From: Bubalus kerabau
Lineage: Eukaryota; Chordata; Mammalia; Artiodactyla; Bovidae
Assembly: GCF_029407905.1 (NCBI RefSeq)
Contig: NC_073643.1
Coordinates: 28,424,001 to 28,488,000 of the forward strand
DNA: 64,000 nt
Direction: 5' to 3'
Of the stretch, positions 43,668 through 55,740 are shown in pieces; within the stretch, counting starts at the first letter, position 1, and the number at the start of each line of letters is the position of its first letter. A model generated the notes under the pieces. The model did not search any database. It was not told the origin of the DNA and saw nothing but the letters and a program-made list of their open reading frames with translations. The translations under genes and the position numbers were made by a program.

Positions 43668-46256
43668 ACAATAAAAACTTTAAATTATTAGGCCTAGAGA
43701 TCTCTATTGCTGCATTTCATGGATGTTCTCATAATAAAATGCTTTAAAAGATAATTGTATGCTTCCCCTTCAAGAGATAGACATGTGTGCATTGCAACTA
43801 CATACAATCCCAAATTTCTTATTATAGAAAAAAAATCAACAATGACTTAAGTTATTTAAGATAATATATGGCTATTTATTTAGTCAATAATATTATAAAA
43901 ACTGCTTTACTATAAAAGATCAAAGGCAAAAACCTTTTTAAAAAATGAGTATGCAAGAAGTGAAGAAAGTGCTAGTAAAATCAGCTAGGCTGCCCTCTTC
44001 TGTGGCTCCAACATGTGTCTAGACTAATTATCTGTAAAATATAACCCACTCTGGCCAGTCAGGCCTGCTGTAATTGTGCATGTTATGCTCCTAAAAAAAT
44101 AACACTAACCTTTGCAATTTCCTTTAAAATTAAAACAGCAGTTAACTTTCTTTCAGTTCAACTAAAGGTTTATGCCCTGGATTTTTCAGAACTGGTTCTG
44201 AATACTAAAATGTAAATCAATGAGGGCTTTTTCCAAGAAAAACTGTCCAGTGAAATGTTATTTATCATTTGGGATTTATCTAAACAAGTGCCTCATCCAC
44301 ATTACAACCAGAAGCACATGTGACTCTGTGGCTTTCTGTTTTGCCTCTTTAATTTTTGTTTCACAGATTCAAATGCTTTGTTTTACAACTGAGCAAACAG
44401 AGTATTAGGGGTAGATAGAAGGAAGAAGCAGGAAACACAAATCTAGGTCTAGGCAATAACAACATTCTCCTCTCTTCAAATTAATTTTTGTCTATTCAGT
44501 TCTAATAGCTTCTGATTATATAGACTGAGATCTCACTGTCTCACATAGGGTTGTATTGGTTTTGAAAGAAAATCGTGTGATTGAAAAATGCTTTCCATTT
44601 TGTATTCCACCCTTACTCAGTTTATTATCCAGAATATGAAGCAGTCTTTTTCATAGGAAAACAAAAAACTCAGTCCAAATACTGCTTCTAATACCCTCAT
44701 CTCCTTTTTCCCTTCGAGCAAGGAATCAACAAAGAAATAAAATCATTTGGCTTTTTGTTTGTTTGTTTGTAGCCAAAGGACTGAAATAAAAATGAAGCTG
44801 CATGATATTTGCTCACCAAAAGGGTTGGCTTTATATTTCACATTGAAAATTGGTCTCATGTTTTAGATATAAAAAGAATGCGCTATATTTTTATCTCAGT
44901 TCTCTTGTTCCGCTCACTGAACAATGGCATCAAAAGTTTGCCTCGATGTGTCAAAAAATTACTTTTATTTTAGTTTAAAACCAGTAAATTGTAAGACATA
45001 ATGTTTCATAATTCTCTGAATTTTGAGATCTGAAAAAGCCATGACTTATTTGTATTATTTTTTTCATGTAGCTGAGGTAAGATACTGAAGGAAATCAGAA
45101 TGTGTCACCTCAAAATATGCTACTTTGGTACATTGATTATTTTGAATTAAAGGCACTTATGAAACAGCAGGTTCAGGAAGTTCACTCTGACCCTCATTTT
45201 TCTTCCTAAAATCAATCAGGAAATAATATTCCCATGTGAAATGCACACTCCCTGTATCAGGAGAAAAGGAAACACTCCTAGCCCAGAGGGAACACCAGAG
45301 GAAACAACAGACAAATGTTACTCTGTTAGTTTCTTCCCATATTTTTATCCAAAGGTTGCCACCCTTGGAAGCCTAAAACTGCTTTCATTTGCCTTATCAT
45401 TTTTTCTTTTACAAATTGATTGTTTTTTGTTGAAGTTTCTATATAAACTGCAATTATAAGTGTCATTTTGAGTTAATCTCGATTTCAGTTTCTCTCATGG
45501 GATGTGTGCCTCAGGGATTAATGACTTTCTTGTTTTGTTTTTGTTGTTAATTTTTCTTTTTGTTACAGGAACCTCAGAATAGTAGGAGGAAAATTACTTT
45601 TTCTCCCCTATGTATTGAAATAGTTCTGTTGGATCCTATTTTAGCCAATTTGTTAGATAATCCCATTCACTCTGATGCATCTGGATTCCCTTTAAATAGA
45701 AACATTGTGAGAGATGGAAGAGGCTGACCTAAATACTCCTATAGTGATTGAAGAAACTGACTAATTCCAAACATATTGTAGTTTTTCCATTAAACTCCAT
45801 TCACTTTGTGATCCTTTCAATTTCCACCTTGCTCCAACCCCCCAGTCTCCTATTTATTCATCATCTGTTCTCTCACTGAATCATCAAATAAAGAAATTCA
45901 AAATAATTCTTAGCAACCAATCTGAACACATTTCAATGGCTTCTGCCACATGAAATATAGTTCCACAACTGCGAAACTCCACAATAACCACATTTAATTT
46001 GGAGATTAGGTAGGAATGGACAAATAATGTGTTCACATCTCCATGCTAGATTTTTCACTTTATTGAATATGTCCTCACAAGGTCAGTCAAGCAGTGTTAG
46101 CTGAACCTTTGTCTCATATACAAGCCTGATCCACTAAGGGCAGCTTCTAATGAATAGTAATACTCAAAACAACACCTTGCATCCTTTTTCACAATGTTCA
46201 AACCATTTCTTTAAATATAGTTAGTATCTCCCTGTTTTCCAATAGATATTGAATGT
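43668..46256. other. Repeat-poor AT-rich DNA, no gene called
   Basis: Longest stretch in the window with no recognised young repeat, with (GTTT)n at 44756-44771. Frames of 60-72 codons (44220-44408, 45241-45459) lack recognisable domains. Unique enough to serve as an anchor for mapping or for conservation tests. Confidence 0.45.
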
Positions 46257-46258
46257 TT

Positions 46259-46628
46259 CAGTTCAGTTCAGTTCTGTCACTCAGTTGTGTCCGACTCTTT
46301 GCGACCCCATGGACTGCAGCACGCCAGGCCTCCCTGCCCATCACTGGCTCCCAGAGAATCTCAAACTCATCTCCATTGAGTTGGTGATGCCATCCAACCA
46401 TCTCATCCTTTGTCATCCCCTTCTCCTCCCGCCTTCAACTTTTGCAGCATCAGGGTCTTTTCTAATGGGTCAACTCTTCACATCAGGTGGCCAAAGTATT
46501 GGAGTTTTAACTTCAGTATCAGTCCTTCCAGTGAACATTCAGGACTGATTTCCTTTAGGATGGACTGGTTTGGTCTCCTTGCAGTCCAAGGGACTCTTAA
46601 GAGTCTTCTTCAATACCACAGTTCAAAA
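46259..46628 (-). mobile_element. BovB 3' part (copy 10)
   Basis: Reverse-oriented: tail cagttcagttcagttctgt at left, ending in accacagttcaaaaca. 'gtgaacattcaggactgat' subfamily. No clear TSD. Confidence 0.9.
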
Positions 46629-49139
46629 CAAGTGTGTAATTGATTTTGTAGGCAGCAAATATTACTGAGTGCATGACTGTTGAAATATCATACCTCCTTG
46701 TACCTATTTTACCAAGGGCTGACATAAGCACTGAGTAGTAGAGAATATGATCATGTTTGTTAACAAGGTAACCTAACGTCAGATTTTAGTTAGCATATCA
46801 TTTTTCAGGTCGTAATATTCTTTCTCTGAATGGTTGGTTGATTTGCTATAGGTGTAACTATTTTGATACAAAGCTCACCCTTGATCTAGCAGATTTTCCC
46901 CTTGAAAGACTAGAATTCCACCTTTCACTTGAAGACTATGATTTTTAAAGGGGGCAAATATTTACATTTGTTCAGTTAATATGTTTTAGATAGAGCTGTA
47001 TAGATTTCCAAAACCTTCAAGAGTTGAAAAATTGTATTAATCTGTGCCCCAAATCTATGAGCTGACTTCATGTAGAGCCCTATGAATCATATCAAATATA
47101 TTTTTGCTTGAATGTTTTAAATTGTTATTGTGTGCTTCAAAAATTCCATGCTGTGTTTCATTCAACTGTACATCCTCAAGTTAGATATCGTCACTCCCAA
47201 AGCAATCGCGTTGCATTACTATTTGTCTGAAACTGTTAACATGGTCATCATCTTCCTGATTTTGGGTGGATTGAAGAAAAGCATGCCCAAAGAGTCTAGG
47301 ACACATATCCATTTTTTCAGGGTAAAGCAAAAACAGAAAATGAAATATTTACTTTTTTTCTTTTTTTTTTGGTCAGAGAGAATGCTAGTTTTTTATTTCA
47401 CTTCTGTATCAAAGTTTCAGAAATTCATTTTTCAGTATTAAATATTTTTATTCTAACTAATGAAAAATAAATTACAATAAAATGTGTATATGAGATAGCT
47501 ATTCATCTAAATGACATAGATTTTTTAAAGTGTTTTCATTTATGCTCTTCAATTAGTAAATAGGGCCTGATTTGATAGTATTCATTTATAATTTCTGAAT
47601 GATATTTGATACATAATTGCTTCACTGATTCATATACGGGAAAAATTGTCTTCCACTGAGGAAAATTTTATTTTTAAGACTTTTTTACAGAAATATATTT
47701 CCTAAAATCTTTGTGCCTAATCAGAAAGTTCAAGCCACATCTCTCATTCATCACCTCTCCCTTCCCCTGCCCTCTCTCTTGCTCATGTACTCCTATTACT
47801 TCACCGTAGTCTTTAGAAAAGCTATAATGTGAAACACTGTGTTCCTCCTTATTGAGGGAGCACAAATAATCTATGGTTTTAAATACAGTGGTGGTCTTAT
47901 GATTATATCTTTATAACAAGAAGTTGACTAAATCAAGTACTGTGACATAGACTGAACTTCTCTTTCAATCTGCAACCCAATGTTATTAAGAAGGTTTTTT
48001 CCTAATAATTATTGCAAATGGAGTCACTTGTAGTAGTTAATTAACAGGTGTGTAAAAGGCTGTGTGATGTTAAAAAAAAATACTAAACTGAATTTTAAAT
48101 CTTCAAATACAAAATACATAAATAAATAAATCTTCAAATACTAATGTCAGATTTCTGATAAATAGGATTAAAATCAGTTCAATCTAAAGTCATCTAGATT
48201 ACTAAGATTGATAACAGATGAATGGATATTTGAAAATAATACACTCTGAAGTTTAAAAACAGAAGTGATTTGCTTACTTTTTTTTTTGAGAAATTAGTGT
48301 TATAGAGGGTGTGTTTAAATTCAACTCTTTTTCCCATGCCTAATTTTTCTTTTTTTAACATCAATAACTCACAAATTAATTTACTTATTTCAAACTTTGT
48401 ATTTATAAAAGAAACCCTTGATTTTATGCAGTAATTCTTTTCTTTATTGTACTTTTATCATGGCTAATTTTTTGCATTAATTTTTTTGAACATTTTCATT
48501 AACATTCAACGTTTCAAAAGATTACAATGGAAAAAAAAAATGCCTTTGAATGGTAACAATATGGACAAATTAGAAAACCTGCAGTTACCCAAATATACCA
48601 CTTTCCAGCTGTACAATGGCAATGTAATCTTCTGCCAAAAATTTTGGTATTTGTATAGAAACAACTTGGTGATCACCTTCTTTATAGAAGATCTTATAAG
48701 ACACTTTGCTGTACATAGACGGTTACATAAAACATTGACTTGAAGTGTAACTTAAACACACGTAACTAGCAGCTGGTTGTTTTTCCTTAAAGGAAAACAA
48801 GAGAACAACAGGAAATCTAAAACTTTCAAAAGTAACTATTAACACATTAACTGCATTTTTTCATCCTTCATAAAATTTTATCCATTGAAAACTGAACATT
48901 TACTTTTGAAAACATTTATTTTAAGGAATTCAAAGACTTAATGGAAGTTTATCTAGGAATAGTCCAATTCATAGGGTAAGAAAAAATACCACAGAATGCA
49001 TGTGATTACTATTTCTGAGGCAGATGAATGGCTACAATTTCAGAATATTAACAGTCCCTGAATTTGAACCTCAAGTAATTCCAGAAAGGATAAGTGCCTA
49101 GTGTTGGGAGTATATCTTCCTTAGACCCTTTTGAGTAGA
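46629..49139. other. AT-rich DNA, no gene called
   Basis: No young repeats. Reading frames at 47130-47441 (103 codons) and 48486-48743 (85 codons) have no domain I recognise. T-tracts near 47351-47370. Confidence 0.45.
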
Positions 49140-49330
49140 GCTCAGTTTCTCAGCCTTATCCCTGCTAATATTTGGAACCTTACTGTGCACTATAGGATGT
49201 TTAGTGGAATCCCTGCCATCTGTCCAGTGGCACCTGCCATCCATATCTGTGACAACCAACAGTGTCTCCAGATATTGTCAATGTCCTCTGGTAGAGAAGG
49301 GCAAACCTGCCCCAGTTGAGAACCACAGGT
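49140..49330 (+). mobile_element. MER5A-like hAT-Charlie MITE
   Basis: 'ctataggatgtttagtgg', 'tgacaaccaacagtgtctc', 'cagatattgtcaatgtcc' and the terminal cagttgagaaccac match MER5A in order. Non-autonomous DNA transposon fossil. Confidence 0.8.
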
Positions 49331-49825
49331 CTAAAAGGGGAAAAAGTAACAGCCATTAAAAAATAAAACATAAAAACCTAGAAATTTTAGTGATAATATT
49401 GCCCTACTTTAGGTTCTCTTCAAAGGCAACTCTGATATAAGGATTTGATAACATGCAAATCCTTCTCCATATTTTGGGGAAGTAGTCCCAGAAAGTACCA
49501 AAAGAGGAAGAAAGAAAGTGAGACAGTGGAGGTAAGAAGGAGTAGAAGTTAATGAACAGATTACTGCTGTATGCCACTGGGGCTTAATCCTGCCAGAACC
49601 CCTGAGACATGGGGAAGAACATGCCTGTTTCGTTCCCCTGAAAGTGAGGGACATGAGGGTTAGAGTCACCAACTTCCCTCCCTAGTTGCTTAAAACCATT
49701 CCTGAGGTTGTTGATTCTCTGGCATTTAATGCCTGCCTTGTGGGAGAAGCTGGGCATTACCTGTGGCCAAAGAAAGCCCCCAGGGAGAATGACAGGTGTT
49801 TATAGCAGGAAGCTTTTGGTATTTA
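49331..49825. other. No recognisable gene
   Basis: Unique-looking DNA between MITE relics; the 87-codon reverse frame has no recognisable domain. Confidence 0.45.
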
Positions 49826-50205
49826 TAGCATTGGTTCTTAAAGTATGGTCCCTGCACCACGAATATCATAATTATCTGAGAACTTATTGTGTGGATGCAT
49901 GTTAAATTGCTTCAGTCGTGTTTGACTCTTGGCTGTAGCCTACTAGGCTCCTCTGTCCATGGGATTCTCTAGGCAAGTGGGTCGCCATGTCCTCCTCCAG
50001 GGATCTTCCTGACCTAGGGATGGAACTGCATCTCTTATGTCTCCTGCATTGGCAAGTGGGTTCTTTACCACTAGCACCACCTAGCATGCAGATTCTCAAG
50101 CAGCATCCAAGACCTAGAGCAAGAATTCTAGGGTTGTGGTCCATATTCTGTATTTTACCAAGTACTCCAGATAATTCCAGTGCCACTCAATGTGTTAGAT
50201 GCTGG
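49826..50205 (+). mobile_element. MER20/MER5B-like hAT MITE split by Bov-tA
   Basis: Left part 'ttggttcttaaagtatggtc' and right part 'gcagattctcaagcagc', 'agataattccagtgcc' follow the order of a hAT-Charlie MITE. The Bov-tA at 49905-50088 lies between them. Confidence 0.6.
49905..50088 (-). mobile_element. Bov-tA SINE
   Basis: Reverse-oriented: aattgcttcagtcgtgttt to tttaccactagcaccacc. Body shortened around 'gactcttggctgtagcc'. TSD not clear (short gcatg at both sides). Confidence 0.88.
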
Positions 50206-50212
50206 TCTAAGG

Positions 50213-50425
50213 AGAAGTTCTCAACCAAGGGAAATTTTATTCACCAGGGGTCATTTGTCAATGTCTGCAGACATTGCTGGTTGTCATAACTTGGAGAGGG
50301 AGGGTAGTACTAACTAGTGGGTAAGGTCTGGAATTCTGTGAAACACTCTACAATGAAGAAGACAGCTCCACAATAAAGGTTAAATTGCATAAAATGTCAA
50401 ATAGCTCCAAGGCTTTGAAAATTTG
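50213..50425 (-). mobile_element. MER5A-like hAT-Charlie MITE
   Basis: Reverse-oriented partner of the one at 49140: 'agttctcaaccaaggg', 'caatgtctgcagacattgc', 'ggttgtcataac', 'actagtgggtaagg'. Diverged. Confidence 0.78.
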
Positions 50426-51185
50426 GTTTAGGTGAACTAGCAATGATGAAAAAATAAGGGCAGGGCATCAACAGTAGCTCCCATATTATGAGCGTCACTT
50501 TTTTGTGTGTTTGTCTAATTCTCTTCCAAGTGCTGTTGTGTTTTCAACATTGCCAACATCAGAAACAACCAGTTAATCCATCCAGATTACATGCATATAC
50601 TGTTGTTTGTTTTATGTCTTTTCACTCTGATAAGACAGTTGCACTCAGTAAGCTTCCTTTTCACTGCTCTTAGACTACTGTCCTTGGAATGTCCTTTTCT
50701 CTTAAGGGAGACAACATGCTCTTGCAGAAATCCCTTATCTTTCTTTGCTGTATACAGCTAAAATTGCTGTCACCATCCTGGTGCCTCCTGTCATGTTTTA
50801 TCTAGTGATTTCTAACCTAAGGCCTCCCTTCAGGAACACAAGTCCCCTTCCTTGTGAGCAGAATGCTATCTAATCATCAGTCCTCACAGTTTCCAGCTCT
50901 TCTAAACCTCAGAAAAGGTATAAACATTAATACTTCCTCTCTGATTTTAGTTCCTCATTTTCAGGCAAATGAAGCTGCTACTGAGATACTCTGATATCGT
51001 CCAACTTTATAACAAGGCACCTTAAATACAATTATAGTTTCTCATGTCCCTTGGAAGTTACTTCAGGGTAGCATGTTCATTTAGAATGCATAGATTCCCA
51101 CACGGTAATGTAGTGTCCTCACTGTTGCTGTAAACACCAGTAGTCAACATTCATTCTGTTTCAAGCAGGGTGTGCTAAGTATGTT
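50426..51185. other. No recognisable gene
   Basis: Unique-looking DNA; nothing supported. Confidence 0.45.
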
Positions 51186-51490
51186 ACAAACTGTGGTAGA
51201 CAGATTTGTAGCCCCCACAACTTTGCCCCTGGTGTTACCTCCGTGAATGTGTACATGGCACAGTATAGTTGGCAGATGTGATGAATGCTACTCATCAGTT
51301 GACCTTAAAACAGCTATGGTAGCCTGAATTATCCAGAGAACACCAATATAATCACATGAGCATTAACTAGTAGAACTGAAAGAGGAAGTCAGGGAGAGTC
51401 TGCAGAAGGGGAAGTCAGAGAGATGTTAAGCACAGGAAAGGTTCCATGTGCTCCTTCTAGCTTTTAAGATAAATGGGGCACAATCCAGGG
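51186..51490 (+). repeat. Ancient mammalian repeat, family unresolved
   Basis: 'acatggcacagtatagttgg', 'cagatgtgatgaatgc', 'gcctgaattatccagag' and 'aatataatcacatgagc' resemble a common old mammalian interspersed repeat containing 'tttgcagatgtgatta' and 'cctggattatccgggtg'. I cannot assign it to a family with confidence. Confidence 0.4.
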
Positions 51491-52335
51491 AATGAAGGTG
51501 TCGTTGCTCCTGTTAAAAAATTCATTTCACTTAGTACAAGATAACAGTATTGGTACAATAGTAGGTTTTATGGATATGGGTCTTCTTTCATTCTTTCTCT
51601 AGATTCTTTCACATAGAACACTAGATTAATTCTTTTGAAGCAACTGATTCTCTCAAGTCAACATTAAAGACCTCCTCACAAAGATATTTTAAAAAGTGAA
51701 GCATTTGCTCTGATGTTATGCAATGTTGAAGGATCTTTTTCTTCATTTCTCAGGTTCTTGTTTAAATTGTCAGTTTGCACAGTGGATATCCTAAGGCCTT
51801 TTGTATAAATACAAGTGTACTTAATTCAGCAGGAGAAATGTGAGAGTGAACACATTAAGTGCTACACATTTTTATTTCACATGTAATGCCTAGAGAAAAG
51901 GAAAGGCTACCAAAAGAGGTTGAAAAATGAAGATGAATAAAGAAAATATGTTCAAGACAGAATAAGAGTCTGGGACCAGCTGTTGCTGAACAAACATTTA
52001 TTGTTTCCATCCATCTGAGGTTTTGTAGAAAATAGAAAGACACCAAACAGGAAATGCATATCTGATAATCAAATATGCAAAGCTTCTGACTCCTGAGGAT
52101 AATTCTTTCCCAGGGAAACACTTGAACCTATTTAAGTAACATAAATAACTCAAAGCTTATATTGGGATAAAAGGAACAGAGCTCAGATCTCTACACAAGC
52201 AGACCAAGAAATAAACTCCATGTTATTTTGGCAAGGACACCCACTAGTAACCTCAGGATTTTTCTAGTTTGTCTTAAGCTTGAGGGTTTGAATTATTTTG
52301 CTGTTAAGTTGAGTGGTTTGGAGATCTGACCCTTT
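51491..52335. other. No recognisable gene
   Basis: Unique-looking; the 88-codon reverse frame has no recognisable domain. Confidence 0.45.
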
Positions 52336-52339
52336 TTAA

Positions 52340-52965
52340 GAGTCTGTCCTGCCACCTCCTTGACCTACGCCATCTTCATCTCCCACCTGGATCAGTTCAG
52401 AGCCCGCACATATATCTCCTGCTTCCACACTTGACTCTGTAAACTGGCTGCAACATACTAGCCAGAACAATCCATTTAAAATGAAAGCATATTGGGCCAT
52501 TCCTCTCACCCACTGGATCCCCATTTCATTCAAAAGAAATGTCTAGGTCTTCAAACACACAAGTCTGCCCCACCTCCTACACCCGTTGCCTCCTTGACCT
52601 CAGTCCTTACTGTTCTCTCTTTAGTCTCACTCTACTCCAGACCCCTCCATCTCTTAGTTGTTCTTCAAACAAGTCAGGGAAGCTTCTGCTTAAGGTTTTC
52701 TTACTTCCTGTGCAACTCTTCCTCTACCTGCCTGATTCTTTGTTCAAATGTTCAAATTTCTTAAAGCAACCTGACCTCACACTCACACTGACAAACACAA
52801 CCTACCATATTACACCTGATTCCTCTTATGCTGCTTTAGTTCTTATTTTGCCTCATACTATTCATCAACTTCTACCATACCATATAATTCACTTAGATTT
52901 TTTGTTAGTTGTCTCATTTCTTCCTCTAGAATTGAAAGTCTAAGAGGAGAAGGTCTTTGCAAATA
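52340..52965 (+). mobile_element. L2 LINE relic, 3' portion
   Basis: Follows the LINE2 3' order: 'ccacactt', 'acaatccatttaaaatg', 'cactggatccccatttc', then 'caagtcagggaagcttc', 'ttgttcaaatg', 'ttaaagcaacctgacctc', and the terminal 'attgaaagtctaagagg'. The 134-codon frame is a remnant shadow of L2 coding sequence, not a gene. Confidence 0.75.
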
Positions 52966-52972
52966 CATAGAA

Positions 52973-53195
52973 CAGTGCTCTCCAATATAAATGTGGGAGC
53001 CACATATGTCATTTAAAGTTTTCTGGAAGCTTCATTTAAAAAGTAGAAGGCAGCAGGTAAACTAAATGTAAAATGTATTTATTATGTGTAAAACCATAAT
53101 GTGGCTCTCAAATATGATTTCCACATGTGGCACTGGCCACATTTCAAGTGCTCAACAGCTGCACATGGCTATTGACAAGGGTACTGGATAGTCCG
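52973..53195 (+). mobile_element. MER58-like hAT MITE
   Basis: 'acagtgctctccaatataaa', 'gagccacatatgtcattt', 'tggccacatttcaagtgc' and 'gctgcacatggctattg' match a MER58-type hAT-Charlie MITE. Family name tentative. Confidence 0.65.
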
Positions 53196-54157
53196 AATTG
53201 GGAACAATCCTGACACATACTTACTTCTGAATATGTTGATTCAATCTGTTGGGGTGTGTGTGTGTGGGGGGGGGGGGAATGAATATATGAGATTCTGAGT
53301 GTCCTGTGTGAAGTTATCTGTACTGTGACAATTGACCCCTGTTCTGTCCTTGTCTTAGTCCACCTCTCAGAATGACAGACTCAGTACTCTCTTCTGTAGT
53401 CCATCATTGGTCACACTGTGCTTGTAAGTTACTGCAAGAGGTTTCCCTTCTAAGTCCCCCCAAATTACTAAATTCTCTAACTTTATTTTCCAAGATATAT
53501 CAGCAACAGTTGCTCCATCTGTGCCCTACCCATATTCTTGACCCTTAGTACCTATAAGAACCTATTTTCTCCTAACTGTAAAATCCTACATTTCTTTCCC
53601 TGAGGATACTTTCTTTCCACTGGAGGGCATCTTGCTACAATAAACCATATGCTGAAAGTGTTGCAGATCTGATCCCCCACTGAAAGCATCTTCAACCAAT
53701 GACTCACGAGATCTGGTGTACATACTTACGAGTATTTGTGGATAAATCCTTGCCCACTGGGCGGTATAACTTTAGCTGTGTGTTTCATCCTGTCTCAGAA
53801 TTTCCACAGAAGTGTCAAGTTCCAATTACTCATGTGATAGATGATTTGAAATGCAACCTTTATTGGTTGTCTTTCCTTCCGTTTCATACTTCTCCACTCT
53901 TTCAGCAGTTTCTAAAATCATCTCCCAGGAGTTCAAATCCTTGTCTTGCATTCAAATCCTTGTCTTACAATCTGCTATGAAGGAATCATATCTAAGATAT
54001 ATCCTCTGAAAAAGGTCTCCATGAAATAGTGATACAAATGAAAATTATTCTAGTGCCCTAGAAATAAACATTGAATTCAAGGAATAAACTTAAGAATGGG
54101 GTAAAATCTATGTTTGATACACTGATCATGTCTTTTGATTAAGAATAGCAAATACAG
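53196..54157. other. No gene; TG/G simple repeat
   Basis: (TG)n followed by a G12-13 run at about 53253-53277. Otherwise unique-looking. A stretch with cttgacccttagtacct and aataaacc at 53530-53650 may be an old LTR but is not assignable. Confidence 0.45.
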
Positions 54158-54820
54158 GTGGGAAAACAAGATGGCAGAGGAGTAGGTGGATGTGGAGTAC
54201 ATCTCTCTCCATGGATACATCAGGAATACACCTTGAGACACAGACGTGCATGCAGAACACCAGCTGAGTGTGGACAGGAGGACCTGACCAATGGAAAAGA
54301 ATATATAGAACCACGCAAAATTCAGAAGGACGAAGGAACTAGGGGGAAAAACAGGAGTATTAGTAGGACTGGACCTACCCTCAGCGGGTGGGGGAAATGA
54401 AGCAGGGGTCTGATCCGCACAGCAGGGCAATTGTCTGAGTCAGAGGAGGAGCATTTAACGCTGAGAGTGAAACAGTTGATCTGTGGCAGCTTAAATGGAA
54501 TGAAAATCAGACAGTCCTTGAAGCAGCCATACATATGCCAGACAGGATCACTGGTCTGCAAGGGGCAGTAGCTGGGAGCTGGAGTTTAGGGATTGTGGAG
54601 CAATCCCAGTGCAAGGACTGCTGTTGACTGCGGAGAAACGGATTGAGGGGATGTGAGGGAGGAGATCATGGTGGCAAATGCCTGTGGAGGAAAGTCAAGC
54701 AGCCATGGAAGCAAGGCGATAGTGCTGAGTCACATGTAGGGGGTGGAGCCATCACCATAGACTCACTCTCTCCACAAGCCAGCTTTGGTAGCTGAACAGT
54801 AAGAGAGGCTGGCCCATCAA

Positions 54821-54980
54821 ATGCCTGACACACTGAACTACAGAGTAGGACCCCACCCAGGGTGCCCCTTTAAGTGCCTGACACACCAATCTACAGAGTA
54901 GGACCCTAGGCAAGGGATCCCTCTGAGTGCCTGAACAGGCAGAGCTACAGAGAAAGACGCCAGAGGCCTTCTGATCGCCA
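54821..54980 (+). repeat. Three 53-bp tandem repeats in L1 5'UTR
   Basis: The unit starting rtgcctga and containing 'ctacagagtaggaccc' recurs at 54821, 54874 and 54927, exact spacing 53 bp. The third copy is diverged (ctgaacaggcagagctac). L1 5'UTRs of several mammals use tandem monomers, but three copies only are visible here. Confidence 0.85.
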
Positions 54981-55013
54981 GCTACGGGAGGCTCAAAAAA
55001 AGACTCTGAACTC

Positions 55014-55433
55014 GGAGAAGGCAATGGCACCCCACTCCAGTACTCTTGCCTGGAAAATCCCATGGACGGAGGAGCCTGGTGGGCTGCAGTCCATGGGGTC
55101 ACTAGGAGTTGGACATGACTGAGCGACTTTACTTTCACTTTTCACTTTCATGCGTTGGAGAAGGCAATGGCAACCCACTCCAGTACTCTTGCCTGGAAAA
55201 TCCCATGGACGGAGGAGCCTGGTGGGCTGCAGTCCATGGGGTCACTAGAAGTTGGACATGACTGAGCGACTTCACTTTCACTTTTCACTTTCATGCATTG
55301 GAGAAGGCAATGTCAACCCACTCCAGTGTTCTTGCCTGGAGAATCCCAGGGACGGGGGAGCCTGGTGGGCTGCCGTATCTGGGGTCGCACAGAGTCGGAC
55401 ACGACTGAAGCGACTTAGCAGCAGCAGCAGCAG
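55014..55433 (+). mobile_element. Trimeric BOV-A2 SINE (three Bov-A monomers)
   Basis: Monomers begin at 55014, about 55157 and 55300. The first two are of the 'cctggaaaatcccatgg' type, the third of the 'cctggagaatcccaggg' type with the (CAG)n tail. The standard BOV-A2 is a dimer, one of each type, of about 280 bp; this one is 420 bp. No convincing TSD with the flanking L1 5'UTR is visible. Confidence 0.93.
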
Positions 55434-55599
55434 GGCCATAACTCCTGCTGTGGAGGCAGTTTGTGTCACTGAACACTTGGCGCTGCCAGGATCCCTGCAA
55501 GCCAAGCAGCTGCATCACCTTCATGCTCAACTCTCACTGGGGCAGAGCTGCCACAGGCAAAAAAAGGGGGGGGGGGGGCAAAAAAAAGTCTTGTGTTTA

Positions 55600-55740
55600 T
55601 GCACGCAGGGTGGCTTCCGTCCTGTCTGACTCTTTGCCACCCTGTAGACTGCGGCCTTCCAGGCTTCTCTGTCAGAGAAGGGGTTCTCCAGGCAAGAATA
55701 CTGGAGCGTATTAGCCAATACTGGTTGCCATACCCTTCTG
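55600..55740 (-). repeat. SINE-derived block in L1 5'UTR
   Basis: Reverse Bov-A-like sequence: 'gtctgactctttgccacc', 'ctccaggcaagaatactgga', then 'gttgccatacccttctgg'. It has drifted and lacks SINE ends and TSD, so it looks like an old component of the leader rather than a fresh insertion. Confidence 0.7.

Noticed and set aside
52539..52943. 134-codon plus-strand frame
   Set aside because: Overlaps an L2 LINE relic; pattern matches L2 3' sequence, not a host gene.
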